Origin: Bryobacterales bacterium
Lineage (GTDB): Bacteria > Acidobacteriota > Terriglobia > Bryobacterales > Bryobacteraceae
Assembly: GCA_016789905.1 (NCBI GenBank)
Contig: JAEUQC010000032.1
Location: 23,687-87,686, forward strand
Direction: 5' to 3'
Length of the DNA stretch: 64,000 bases
In this document: positions 43,193-51,833 of the stretch, piece by piece
How positions within the stretch are numbered: the stretch's first letter is position 1
Layout of the letters: every line of letters starts with the position of its first letter
Program-made: the position numbers and the translations under genes
Notes under the pieces: generated by a model
What the model was told of the DNA's origin: nothing
Databases searched by the model: none
Seen by the model: the letters and a program-made list of their open reading frames with translations, nothing else

Positions 43193-44626
43193 ATGCGATA
43201 TGTGAGCACAAGGGGAGAAGACCGGGGGAGCGGGTTCCGGGAGATACTGCTGGGCGGGCTGATGGAAGACGGCGGACTGGCGATGCCGGCCGATTACCCG
43301 CGGCTGAGCACGACGGACCTGACGGCGATGCGGGGGATGAACTACCGGGAACTGGCGTTCGCGGTGCTGCGATTGTTCGCAGGGGATGTGCCGGAGAGAG
43401 TGCTGCGGGAGTTGGTGGAGAAGACCTACACGGCGGAAGTGTATTCGAACGGGCGGGCCGGCGAGGACGCCGAGGAGATAACGCCGGTGCGGACGCTGGA
43501 GCCGGGTGTGCATCTGTTGGCGCTATCGAACGGGCCGACGCTGGCGTTTAAAGACATGGCCATGCAGTTGTTGGGAAACCTGTTCGAATGGGCACTGACG
43601 GAGAGCGGAGAGACGCTGAACATACTGGGGGCGACTAGCGGAGATACCGGGTCGTCGGCCGAATACGCGATGCGAGGCAAGCGGGGCATCCGGGTGTTCA
43701 TGCTGTCGCCCTATGGAAAGATGAGCGCGTTTCAGACGGCGCAGATGTTTTCGCTGATGGATGAGAACATTTTCAATCTGGCGGTGCGGGGTGTTTTCGA
43801 CGACTGCCAGGATGTGGTGAAGGCGGTGTCGAACGATTTGGATTTTAAGCGGCAGTACCGGATTGGGACAGTGAACTCGATCAACTGGGCGCGGGTGGTG
43901 GCGCAGGTGGTTTATTACTTCAAAGGCTACTTCGCGGTGGCGGGCGAGACGGGCACGCCGGTGAGTTTCGCGGTGCCGTCCGGTAATTTCGGGAACATCT
44001 GCGCGGGCCACATTGCGCGGATGATGGGGCTGCCGGTGCGGCGGCTGATACTGGCGACGAATGAGAACGACGTTTTGGATGAGTTCTTCCGGACGGGCGT
44101 ATACCGGCCGCGCGGTACGGCGGAGACACGGCAGACGTCGAGCCCGTCGATGGATATATCGAAGGCCTCGAATTTCGAGCGGTTCGTGTTTGACCTGATG
44201 GGACGCGACGCGGGACGGGTGAAGCAGTTGTGGCGGCAGGTGGAGACCGACGGAGCGTTTGACTTGCGGGGAACGGCGGAGTGGGCCGGCATTGGGCGCT
44301 TCGGCTTTGTGAGCGGGGCGAGCAGTCATCAGGACAGGCTGGAAACGATTCGGCGGACGTGGGAGCGCTACGGGGTGATGGTAGACCCGCATACGGCGGA
44401 CGGGTTGAAAGTGGGCATGGAGTTGCGGGAGGAAGGAGTGCCGCTGGTGTGCCTGGAAACAGCGCTGCCGGCGAAGTTCGCCGAGACAATTGCGGAGGCC
44501 TTGGGACGGGCGCCGGAACGGCCGGCGAAATTCGAGCGCGTGGAAGAGTTGCCGCAGCGGAGCGTGGTGGTGGAGCCCGACGCCGGGGTGGTGAAGGAAT
44601 TTATCCGGGAGCGGGTTGCCGGATAA
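43193..44626 (+). CDS. thrC: threonine synthase
   Basis: 477 residues, the long form of the PLP fold-type II enzyme that converts O-phospho-L-homoserine to threonine. Marks: MRYVSTRGE, the PLP Lys in LSNGPTLAFKDMAMQLLG, ILGATSGDTGSSAEYAMRGKRGIRVFMLSPYGKMSAFQTAQMF, VNSINWARVVAQVVYYF and VPSGNFGNICAGHIARMMGLPV. PHTADGLKVG lies near the C-terminus. The homoserine dehydrogenase-like gene is 12 kb away (56909), so the pathway is not clustered. A GGTGCCTGGCACC palindrome follows the stop. Confidence 0.95.
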   Translation: MRYVSTRGEDRGSGFREILLGGLMEDGGLAMPADYPRLSTTDLTAMRGMNYRELAFAVLRLFAGDVPERVLRELVEKTYTAEVYSNGRAGEDAEEITPVRTLEPGVHLLALSNGPTLAFKDMAMQLLGNLFEWALTESGETLNILGATSGDTGSSAEYAMRGKRGIRVFMLSPYGKMSAFQTAQMFSLMDENIFNLAVRGVFDDCQDVVKAVSNDLDFKRQYRIGTVNSINWARVVAQVVYYFKGYFAVAGETGTPVSFAVPSGNFGNICAGHIARMMGLPVRRLILATNENDVLDEFFRTGVYRPRGTAETRQTSSPSMDISKASNFERFVFDLMGRDAGRVKQLWRQVETDGAFDLRGTAEWAGIGRFGFVSGASSHQDRLETIRRTWERYGVMVDPHTADGLKVGMELREEGVPLVCLETALPAKFAETIAEALGRAPERPAKFERVEELPQRSVVVEPDAGVVKEFIRERVAG

Positions 44627-44633
44627 AAAAATA

Positions 44634-44646
44634 GGTGCCTGGCACC
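44634..44646. repeat. GGTGCCTGGCACC palindrome, intergenic
   Basis: ggtgcc-t-ggcacc, 8 nt after the threonine synthase stop, next to an A-rich stretch. Identical in its 13 bp to the core at 2025-2037. Confidence 0.6.
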
Positions 44647-44683
44647 AGTTTCTGGGGAATAATATGGGGCATAGGAGTCGACG

Positions 44684-45928
44684 ATGGACCTGTCCCGGAG
44701 AGGATTTCTAGGCGGCGGTTTGGCGGCCGCGGCGAACGGGTTGGCGCACGGAGCCGCACCGCGCTACTTCGACCTGCACCCATTTATTAGAGCCAACCCC
44801 AAAGCCGTCTTCGTGCGGCGGACGAATGTGGCCGGCCGGCTGGACTTCGCCGGGATGCGGCGGGAAGGGTTGCACCTGGGCCGGAGCATTTTTGAGGCAC
44901 GGATTGACGGCGGCATACCGTTGACGCACCGGGTGGTGCTGAAGCCCAATGTGCTGACAACGCGGGAACAGGGGCAGCGAGTAAATTGGGGCACCGACGC
45001 GGACTTCTATGGCGGCCTGCTGACGGCGCTGCATGAGACGGGACTGCGGCGGTTCCACTATGTGGAAGCGAACTACAGATCCTCGCGGTGGAGTGAAAAA
45101 TACGACAACATTCACGACCAGTTTGGCGTGGATGTATTGGAACCGCAGCGGCGGGCGGCGCACTACCGGCGGGACGAGGGGATGAACTGGGCGAAACCGG
45201 ACGATGGCGTTGTCTACGCCCGTGTGCCGCACTACCCGCCCATTCATGAGCCGGACACGTGGCTGTTCAACATTGCCAAATGGCGGTCCCACGGGATGTG
45301 CCTGACCCAGGCGTGCAAGAACGCGCAGGGGCTGGCCGTGTGGCCGTTCCAGCGGTTCTGCCCGGGGTGGGCGATGGTGACTGGCGCGCCGGACCACATG
45401 AAGCCGTTCATCGCCAATGACGTGGTGGACCGGGTGACCCGATACCTGGAAAACCACAAGAAAATGAACTACGGGCGGTACGCAAGCGGCGCGGAGTTGA
45501 GCCCGGTGCACCAGGAGATCTGGGCGCACAAGACTTGCGACCACTTGAGCACGCTCAAGTTCGGGCTGCATATGGTGGAGGCGATATACGCGAAGAACGA
45601 AGATCCAGCGGATCCGGTGCGGGAGTTCCTGCCGAACTTCGTGATGTTCGCCAAAGACCCATTCCGGCTGGACCTGGTGGGTTTATGGCTCGGCGGGCAT
45701 GAGCCAGGGAATGTACACTTCTACCGGATTGCGAAAGAGCGCGGGCTGAGCGATACATTTAACCCGTGGGATGTGGACATCTACGAGTGGACGGACGCCG
45801 GCCCGGTGAAGCGAAAGCTGAGCGATTTTCCGCGAACCATGTTAAAGACGTATTATCTGCAAAAAGAGGGCGAACCGCTTTATCACATGGTGGATGAGGC
45901 GTTTGACTACGACCGGTATAAGCTGTAG
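44684..45928 (+). CDS. DUF362 domain protein with Tat signal
   Basis: 414 residues. MDLSRRGFLGGGLAAAANGLAHGA is a clear twin-arginine signal. DUF362 features: THRVVLKPNVLTTREQGQRVNWGTDADFYGGLLTALHETGL, YVEANYRSS, TWLFNIAKWRSHGMCLTQACKNAQGLAVWPFQRFCPGW, HMKPFIANDVVD and AKDPFRLDLVGLWLGGHEPGNVHFYRIAKERGL. Family members are found near iron-sulfur proteins, but no cysteine cluster is visible here; biochemical role unknown. The esterase/propeller gene starts 5 nt later, so the two are likely co-transcribed. Confidence 0.85.
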   Translation: MDLSRRGFLGGGLAAAANGLAHGAAPRYFDLHPFIRANPKAVFVRRTNVAGRLDFAGMRREGLHLGRSIFEARIDGGIPLTHRVVLKPNVLTTREQGQRVNWGTDADFYGGLLTALHETGLRRFHYVEANYRSSRWSEKYDNIHDQFGVDVLEPQRRAAHYRRDEGMNWAKPDDGVVYARVPHYPPIHEPDTWLFNIAKWRSHGMCLTQACKNAQGLAVWPFQRFCPGWAMVTGAPDHMKPFIANDVVDRVTRYLENHKKMNYGRYASGAELSPVHQEIWAHKTCDHLSTLKFGLHMVEAIYAKNEDPADPVREFLPNFVMFAKDPFRLDLVGLWLGGHEPGNVHFYRIAKERGLSDTFNPWDVDIYEWTDAGPVKRKLSDFPRTMLKTYYLQKEGEPLYHMVDEAFDYDRYKL

Positions 45929-45933
45929 GAGCA

Positions 45934-47640
45934 ATGCTTCGCCGCGCGTTTCTCCCCCTTGCCCTGACCCCTCTGATTTCCGCAGAAGAGTATAAATACG
46001 GGCCGGACTCCTCACGCCAAGAAGGCGTGCCGCGCGGGACGGTGACCAAGCACGCGCATATGGCCAGCACGGTGTATCCGGGAACGGTGCATGACTATTG
46101 GGTCTACGTGCCGGCGCAGTACCGGCCGGAGCAAGCGGCGGCGGTAATGGTGTTCCAGGATGGCGCTGGGTTCGTGAACGAAGCGGGCGCGTTTCGCGTG
46201 CCTATCGTTTTCGACAATCTGATTCACAAGCGAGAGATGCCGGTGACGATTGGCATCTTTGTGAACCCCGGGGTGCTGCCGGCGCGCGGCCCAGCGGAAC
46301 AGGCCAGGTTTTATCGCAGCCACGAGTATGACGCGGTGAACGGGCGCTACGCGCGATTCCTGATGGACGAGATTCTGCCGGAAGTTGGGAAAAACTATAG
46401 GCTGACCAGCGACCCGAATCTGCGGGCGATTTCCGGGTCTTCATCGGGCGGGAACTGTTCGGTGAACGCGGCGTGGGAACGGCCGGACGCCTTTCGGCGC
46501 GTGGTGAGCTTCATCGCCGGATTCACGCACCAGCGGGGCGCGCTGATTCTTCCCTCGCAGGTGCGCAAGTTCGAGGGCAGGCCGCTGCGAATTTTTCTGC
46601 AGGACGGCACCGGCGATGTGAACATACAGAGCAACCAGGACATGATAGCGGCGCTGGAACAGGCCGGCTACGACGCGAAACTGGTGGTGGGCACCGAAGG
46701 GCACAACTCGAAACACGGAGGACCCTTGCTGCCGGAGGCGTTGCGGTGGGTTTGGCGGGACTGGCCGCGGCCGATCGCCAAGCCGGTGAAATCGTTTGCG
46801 GCGCGGTTTGTGGATCCGGCGGTGGAGTGGACTTCGGTGAGCCAGGGGCACAAGGCGGCGGCGGGAGCGGCGGTGGACGCCGAGGGCAACGTGTGTTTCT
46901 CCGATGGACCAACCGGGCGGATTCACCGCGTGGAGCATGGAACGGGAAGAGTGAGTGTCTACGGCGCGAACGCTGGAGACGTGAAGGGGTTGCAGTTCGG
47001 GGCCGATGGCCGATTGTACGCGTGCGCGCCGCGCGGGATTGTCACCATGGACAGGAGCGGCAAGGCGGCCGTGGCCATTGGCGGCGCACGGGCGCGGGAC
47101 CTGGCGGTGACGGCCAACGGCGGCGTCTACTACACCGAACCGCAGGCCAAGCGCGTGTGGTTCCGCGCGGGGACCGCGGCGCCGCGCGTGGTTCACGAGG
47201 GAATTCCCTTCCCCAGCGGTGTGAGTCTTTCACCGGACCATTCGCTGCTGTTGGTGAGCGATGCGGCGACACGGTGGGTGTGGTCGTTTCAGATTCAGGC
47301 GGACGGAGGGCTGCAATACGGGTTGGCGTTTCACCGGCTGGAGATTGAGGATGAGGTGGAACCGGGGCAGACGCGATCGGGCGCGGCCGGATTGACGGTG
47401 GACACCGAGGGATTCCTTTACGTGTGCACACGGCTGGGTGTGCAGGTGAGCGACCCGGCGGGCCGGACATCGGCGGTGCTGCTGAAGCCGGAAGGGAAAG
47501 AAGTAACGAGCGTTGTATTCGGCGGGTCCGCACTGGACACGCTGTACGTGACAGCCGGGGACGCTGTCTACCGCCGTCCGATGAAGAGAACGGGCGTGTT
47601 TCCGTGGAAGGCGGCCAAGCCGCCCGCGCCGCGGCTCTGA
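45934..47640 (+). CDS. exported esterase fused to an SMP-30-like beta-propeller
   Basis: 568 residues. MLRRAFLPLALTPLISAEE is a signal peptide. Residues about 25-275 are an alpha/beta-hydrolase of the enterochelin esterase/D-type: HDYWVYVPAQYRPEQAAAVMVFQDGAGFV, the nucleophile in AISGSSSGGNCS, IFLQDGTGDVN and EGHNSKHGG with the histidine. From about residue 300 an SMP-30/gluconolactonase propeller follows (AAGAAVDAEGNVCFSDGPTGRIHRV, GLQFGADGRLYACAP, AAGLTVDTEGFLYVCTRLGVQ). An esterase and a lactonase in one chain would release and open related sugar esters or lactones in the periplasm. Confidence 0.85.
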   Translation: MLRRAFLPLALTPLISAEEYKYGPDSSRQEGVPRGTVTKHAHMASTVYPGTVHDYWVYVPAQYRPEQAAAVMVFQDGAGFVNEAGAFRVPIVFDNLIHKREMPVTIGIFVNPGVLPARGPAEQARFYRSHEYDAVNGRYARFLMDEILPEVGKNYRLTSDPNLRAISGSSSGGNCSVNAAWERPDAFRRVVSFIAGFTHQRGALILPSQVRKFEGRPLRIFLQDGTGDVNIQSNQDMIAALEQAGYDAKLVVGTEGHNSKHGGPLLPEALRWVWRDWPRPIAKPVKSFAARFVDPAVEWTSVSQGHKAAAGAAVDAEGNVCFSDGPTGRIHRVEHGTGRVSVYGANAGDVKGLQFGADGRLYACAPRGIVTMDRSGKAAVAIGGARARDLAVTANGGVYYTEPQAKRVWFRAGTAAPRVVHEGIPFPSGVSLSPDHSLLLVSDAATRWVWSFQIQADGGLQYGLAFHRLEIEDEVEPGQTRSGAAGLTVDTEGFLYVCTRLGVQVSDPAGRTSAVLLKPEGKEVTSVVFGGSALDTLYVTAGDAVYRRPMKRTGVFPWKAAKPPAPRL

Positions 47641-47655
47641 CGGGGGCCGGCACCG

Positions 47656-48234
47656 TTAGCGTCGAGAGGTCAGTTCGACATAAATGCCCCAGAGAAACGC
47701 GGCCGCCACCATGCAGCCCCACAATAGCAACGGGGACAGTAAAGCGCGATCGGGGACCGGTGGCTGTCCGCGGAGGAGCGCGATCGGTTCTTGCCAGGCG
47801 AGCGCGAGCGCAATTTCCTGCGCCGTCTCCCGCGCGGCTTCCGGCGCCAGCAACGGATCGCTGAGATCGATCCACCGTCCATCGGTGTGCTCCACGCCCG
47901 CCGCCCAATAGGGCGCGAGGCCGGATTTGCCGGTGACGGACACATAACGCAAGTAGACGCGGCTAATCTCTTCCCGCGCCACCCATTCCGGCCGGACGCC
48001 GCAAGGCAGCGGGCCGAACACCGCGGCGACGCCCTCGGGCGTAACCCGGACCGATGCCCGGTTCACATAGCCAACCGCGAGGCCGTAGGCGAGAAGGGCG
48101 AAAAGCGGAGTGGCGGCGAGTGTGTCGACATAGCCAGCGGCGGAAACGCCCCAGGCGCAAAGGCCGGCCGGGATGGTGAGCAGCAGCACCGCCCAAAGCG
48201 GGAACCGGCGGTAGGAATGGATGTACTCCGTCAT
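47656..48234 (-). CDS. hypothetical membrane protein (PH-like domain)
   Basis: 192 residues from ATG 48234. Two hydrophobic helices at the N-terminus (FPLWAVLLLTIPAGLCAWGV, LFALLAYGLAVGYV) and one at the C-terminus (LLLWGCMVAAAFLWGIYV) enclose a soluble beta-rich segment (SVRVTPEGVAAVFGPLPCGVRPEWVAREEISRVYLRYVSV, GRWIDLSDPLL). Strand-helix arrangement and the membrane framing resemble bacterial PH domain (YdbT/YdbS-like) proteins. No function can be inferred. It is convergent with the esterase gene, 15 nt apart. Confidence 0.6.
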   Translation of the reverse strand: MTEYIHSYRRFPLWAVLLLTIPAGLCAWGVSAAGYVDTLAATPLFALLAYGLAVGYVNRASVRVTPEGVAAVFGPLPCGVRPEWVAREEISRVYLRYVSVTGKSGLAPYWAAGVEHTDGRWIDLSDPLLAPEAARETAQEIALALAWQEPIALLRGQPPVPDRALLSPLLLWGCMVAAAFLWGIYVELTSRR

Positions 48235-48279
48235 GAGGCAATCCATTCAGATTGGCACAGCGCTTGCCGACCGGCGCCG

Positions 48280-49719
48280 TTACTTTGAATAGCCGAAATC
48301 GGCCAGGATCTTGGGATCCTTCTCATCGGTCGCCAGCAACTCGTGACATCCGCTGCAATCCTGGCCAATTGTTTTGCCGTTCGCGGCCTTGTGGTCGTCG
48401 TCATGACAGCGGAAACATCCGGGGAAATCCATGTGCCCAATGTTGTTCGGATAGGTGCCCCAGGTAACGTTCATGTCCGGGAAGATGTTGCGGTTGTAGA
48501 TGGCGCGCAGACCGGCGGCCGAAGACTCGATGACGGCCTTTTTGCTGGCATACATCTCAGGATATTTGGAACGGTAAAACTCGATGAAGGAGTCGGCGAC
48601 CTGCTGGTCCTGCCCGGCCTTGTACTGATTTTTTAGGAGCTCCAGACTCGTCTTCTTAGCGAAGGGGAGAGTATCGCTAATACGGCCCTCGGCCAGTGCG
48701 CGATCAACGCCGGATTCGGGCATGTCGTAGGTGTGCGTCGGGCGGTTATGACAATCGATGCAATCCATGGTGCGGAGTTCGAGCTTGTTCATGTCCTCCG
48801 CCTTGGCGCCATTGGCGAGATAGACGGTGGGCGCTTCGCCTTCGCGGGTCAATTCCACCCAGGGCACAGTCTGGCGCTTGGAGTCAGCGGGGCGGTAGCG
48901 AATCGTTACGCCCTTTTCCAGATGGGTGCCATGGATTCCTTTGCGCAAATGTCCGCCGCCAATCCGCATGAGAAGGACCGACTTGGTAACCGAATTCGCT
49001 TCGTCGTCCGCGTATTTGGAGATGACTCGAACGCGGTCGGTCGCGAATTTCTGCGGCCAGTGGCACCCCTCGCAGGTGTCCTGCGCGGGGCGCAGATCGT
49101 GTACGGGTGCGGGAGTGGGCCGGGAGTAGGTATTGAAGAGAACTTTGAAGACCTGGCGAATGCCAGAGATCTTCGCCTTCACTTCCCAGGCGGCGCCCGG
49201 CCCGATATGGCATTGGACGCAATCGACGCGGGAGTGAGGCGAATTCTGGTAGGACGCAAATTCCGGCTGCATCACCGTATGGCAGGTGGTGCCGCAGAAG
49301 GCGGTGCTGTCCATGAAGTGTACGGCGCGGTAGGTAAGCTGACTGAAGATGATGATATTGACGACGGTGGTAACACCAATGAACATGACGAGCCGGCGGA
49401 GCATTGGGTTGCTCCAGGACCGTTCGGACGGTTCCAGAACCTGCGGACCGCCCCGGCGCCGATCCAGGTAGAGACCCAGAGGAATCAAAACGAGACCAAA
49501 CACGAAGATGCCGGGCAGGACGACAAAACTGAGAATACCCAGGTAAGGGTGGGAAACAGCACCCGAAAACATGGTGGGCAGCAGGAAGATGAAGAAGACC
49601 GCGACGGCGGTGACAATAAAGACCCCTGCGCGGCTGACCCAATTACGGGACAGGCGAATGAGCGGAGTTAGGAGGGCGTCAAATCTGGTTCCGGGAGTCT
49701 CGGGGTTCATCGGCGGCAT
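48280..49719 (-). CDS. NapC/NirT-type multihaem cytochrome c
   Basis: 479 residues. Three N-terminal hydrophobic helices (AGVFIVTAVAVFFIFLL, GILSFVVLPGIFVFGLVLIPLGL, LVMFIGVTTVVNIIIF) precede a periplasmic part with haem motifs CGTTCH (residues 142-147, an unusual C-x3-C-H), CVQCH (167), CEGCH (216), then CIDCH, CFRCH and CSGCH: six candidate haems. The HFMDSTAFCGTTCHTVM and PHSRVDCVQCHIGPGA blocks are typical of inner-membrane quinol dehydrogenases of the NapC/NirT/NrfH class. It starts 41 nt inside the end of the nine-haem gene, so both are coupled; together they probably form a menaquinol-to-periplasm electron route. Confidence 0.9.
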   Translation of the reverse strand: MPPMNPETPGTRFDALLTPLIRLSRNWVSRAGVFIVTAVAVFFIFLLPTMFSGAVSHPYLGILSFVVLPGIFVFGLVLIPLGLYLDRRRGGPQVLEPSERSWSNPMLRRLVMFIGVTTVVNIIIFSQLTYRAVHFMDSTAFCGTTCHTVMQPEFASYQNSPHSRVDCVQCHIGPGAAWEVKAKISGIRQVFKVLFNTYSRPTPAPVHDLRPAQDTCEGCHWPQKFATDRVRVISKYADDEANSVTKSVLLMRIGGGHLRKGIHGTHLEKGVTIRYRPADSKRQTVPWVELTREGEAPTVYLANGAKAEDMNKLELRTMDCIDCHNRPTHTYDMPESGVDRALAEGRISDTLPFAKKTSLELLKNQYKAGQDQQVADSFIEFYRSKYPEMYASKKAVIESSAAGLRAIYNRNIFPDMNVTWGTYPNNIGHMDFPGCFRCHDDDHKAANGKTIGQDCSGCHELLATDEKDPKILADFGYSK

Positions 49720-51433
49720 TTTCCTTTGTTGAAGAACTGGGGACGGCGGGATGGGCGGACGGCGGTTCGGCGACGGTGTTGCGCCGGGCGCTGCGTCCTG
49801 TCATCCATGCCGTGTCCATCGGATAGACATCCGGATCGAAAATGACACCATAGAAGTGCCACACGGCGATGGCGAGGGTCGCCAAAATTGCTTCGTACAA
49901 GTGAACGGTAATTACAAAATCGAGCCAGACTTTGGGGAGCCAGGCTAACATCAAGTTATTCGCCCATAGCATGACGCCGGTGACGGCCATAAGTCCGGTG
50001 CCCCAGACGACGGCCCAATACTCCGCTTTCTCAATGTAACTATGAGCCGAAATGACCGGACGTTTTGACGTTAAACCTAAATTATAGCAAAACATGTGGA
50101 AGGCTTCGGTGGCGTCGGTCCATCTGGGCATAAGCGTGAACCAGTGCTGGCGCAGTTGGCGGTTCGTGGCCAGGAGGATCACGTGTAATACGGAAACCGC
50201 GATCATGACGACGCCGGCGACGCGATGGATGACGCCGCGCACCGGAAAAACAGACTCCAGCGCCACCAGCGGCCGCGCCCAAATCTGGTCGGGGTACTTC
50301 AGCGCGAATCCGGTCCACACAAGGACCAGGAAGGAAACGGCGAGACAGATGTGCTGGAAGCGCTCCCATGGGTACATACGCAATTCACCGCTACCCGCTG
50401 GAAGGGCCGCGGGGGCGCCGCCTGCCGTACGGAGCCGCAGCGCGCTGAATTTGCGGATCCAATCACCGGCGTTGTGCAGGAACATGAGGCCGATGGTGAG
50501 TGGAATGATCAGCAGATAGAACTGGCGCGGGTAGAGTGTTTGCCAGGGTTCCACGCCGCCCTCGGCCACGTGGATGGGGCTGATGGCGAACCGGGTGCCG
50601 GCGCCGGGATGGCACTGGCCGCAGGTGTTGGCGAGGTTTTTGGTATGCACCGTCGACTGCGCGTCGGAAGACGGCAGGATCTTATGGAATCCATGACAGG
50701 ACGAACAATTCGCCACGGTTTGCGCGCCCGTTTTTGAGGCCAGCCCGTGGAAGGAGTTGCCGAAGGTGGTGATGCGGTCCGAAGGAAGACCAAAGCGCCG
50801 CGTGAGGCGCAGGTCGCCATGGCACCGGCCGCAGGTCTCGCTTACCGCGGCGGGCGCAACCGTGGACCCCTTGGCTTTCGGCCGCAGAATGGAGTGTTCG
50901 CCGTGGCAATCGGTACACACCGGCGCTTCCACGATCCCGGCGGCAAGCGCCTTGCCATGGACACTCGCCTGGAACTCGCCGAGCACTTCGGCGTGGCACA
51001 GCCCGCACGTCTGCGGCACACTTGCGTGGAAAGCCGCGTCCTTGGTGAGTTTAGTGGTATGGGCCGAATCATGACAGGAATCGCAACTGGGCGCCGCCGA
51101 GTTACCGGCCGCCAGTTGTTCGCCATGCACGGAGCGCTTGTGATCGCCTACCTGGGTGGCGTGGCACGAAACACACTCCGGCTTCGGCAGCTTCTCCGGG
51201 TGCGGATAGTCTCCATGCTTTGAATGACACTGCACACACGTGGCAGCCTTATGTGCAGAGGCGGAGACGACTTTCTGCTGCTCTTCATGGCACCCAAGAC
51301 AATCCACGGGCGCTGATTGCGCCCAGGCGACCGCCGGTGCCAATCCGAGCCAGAGAACGAGCGGCGAACAGGAGCCGACGACACAACGCAAGAACCGCCG
51401 CCAACCAACCTTCGGCGCCCCCTGCGGCGCCAT
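49679..51433 (-). CDS. nine-haem cytochrome c fused to a cytochrome b domain (CbcL-like)
   Basis: 584 residues from ATG 51433 (GAGG 6 nt upstream); an ATG at 51538 with AAGGGGAAGG is the alternative. A signal peptide (FLRCVVGSCSPLVLWLGLAPAVAWAQ) is followed by nine C-x2-C-H motifs: CLGCH, CVQCH, CVSCH, CDSCH, CGLCH, CTDCH, CGRCH, CSSCH, CGQCH. The C-terminal 270 residues have about five helices with conserved His (RFQHICLAVSFLVLVWTGF, VIHRVAGVVMIAVSVLHVI, VITVHLYEAILATLAIAVWHF), like the HydC/FdnI dihaem cytochrome b family. This is the architecture of Geobacter CbcL, a quinol oxidase for low-potential extracellular electron transfer. It would take electrons from the quinone pool to periplasmic carriers. 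Confidence 0.9.
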   Translation of the reverse strand: MAPQGAPKVGWRRFLRCVVGSCSPLVLWLGLAPAVAWAQSAPVDCLGCHEEQQKVVSASAHKAATCVQCHSKHGDYPHPEKLPKPECVSCHATQVGDHKRSVHGEQLAAGNSAAPSCDSCHDSAHTTKLTKDAAFHASVPQTCGLCHAEVLGEFQASVHGKALAAGIVEAPVCTDCHGEHSILRPKAKGSTVAPAAVSETCGRCHGDLRLTRRFGLPSDRITTFGNSFHGLASKTGAQTVANCSSCHGFHKILPSSDAQSTVHTKNLANTCGQCHPGAGTRFAISPIHVAEGGVEPWQTLYPRQFYLLIIPLTIGLMFLHNAGDWIRKFSALRLRTAGGAPAALPAGSGELRMYPWERFQHICLAVSFLVLVWTGFALKYPDQIWARPLVALESVFPVRGVIHRVAGVVMIAVSVLHVILLATNRQLRQHWFTLMPRWTDATEAFHMFCYNLGLTSKRPVISAHSYIEKAEYWAVVWGTGLMAVTGVMLWANNLMLAWLPKVWLDFVITVHLYEAILATLAIAVWHFYGVIFDPDVYPMDTAWMTGRSARRNTVAEPPSAHPAVPSSSTKENAADEPRDSRNQI

Positions 51434-51757
51434 CCTGGCCTCACGCCCTTCTTTCGCCGCAGGCCGGGTTTGCCTTCGGCTGCTGACGCGTTGAAAATCA
51501 CCTTCTACTGCATGAGACAAGCTACGCGGGACTCCCATTTTGGCCTTCCCCTTAGCCGAAGTATACACCCAATTACAGCAAATAGAACCAGCGAAGTTAA
51601 GGATCGAGTAATGCGGCCGCAACAAAATCACCCGGATAACGGGTAAGTCGGCCGGGAGTCATATACGACTCAAATGGACCGAATTAGAGATAAGATCTTT
51701 CGAGTCATTTGCGTGACAGATGTGTGTGCGAGTGTTCATTTTCTATTAGACAGCCGG

Positions 51758-51786
51758 TTGCATTCGGGTGTAGAGTGAGGGTAGAT
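51758..51786 (+). promoter_or_regulatory. candidate sigma-70 promoter for the carbonic anhydrase-like gene
   Basis: TTGCAT (51758-51763), 17-bp spacer, GTAGAT (51781-51786), about 48 nt upstream of the ATG at 51834. The promoter for the leftward cytochrome genes should also lie in this divergent interval but is not clear. Confidence 0.4.
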
Positions 51787-51833
51787 ACGCCGCGTGGCGG
51801 CGAGTGGGTCTTGTGTCCGGCAAGAGGTGACCG

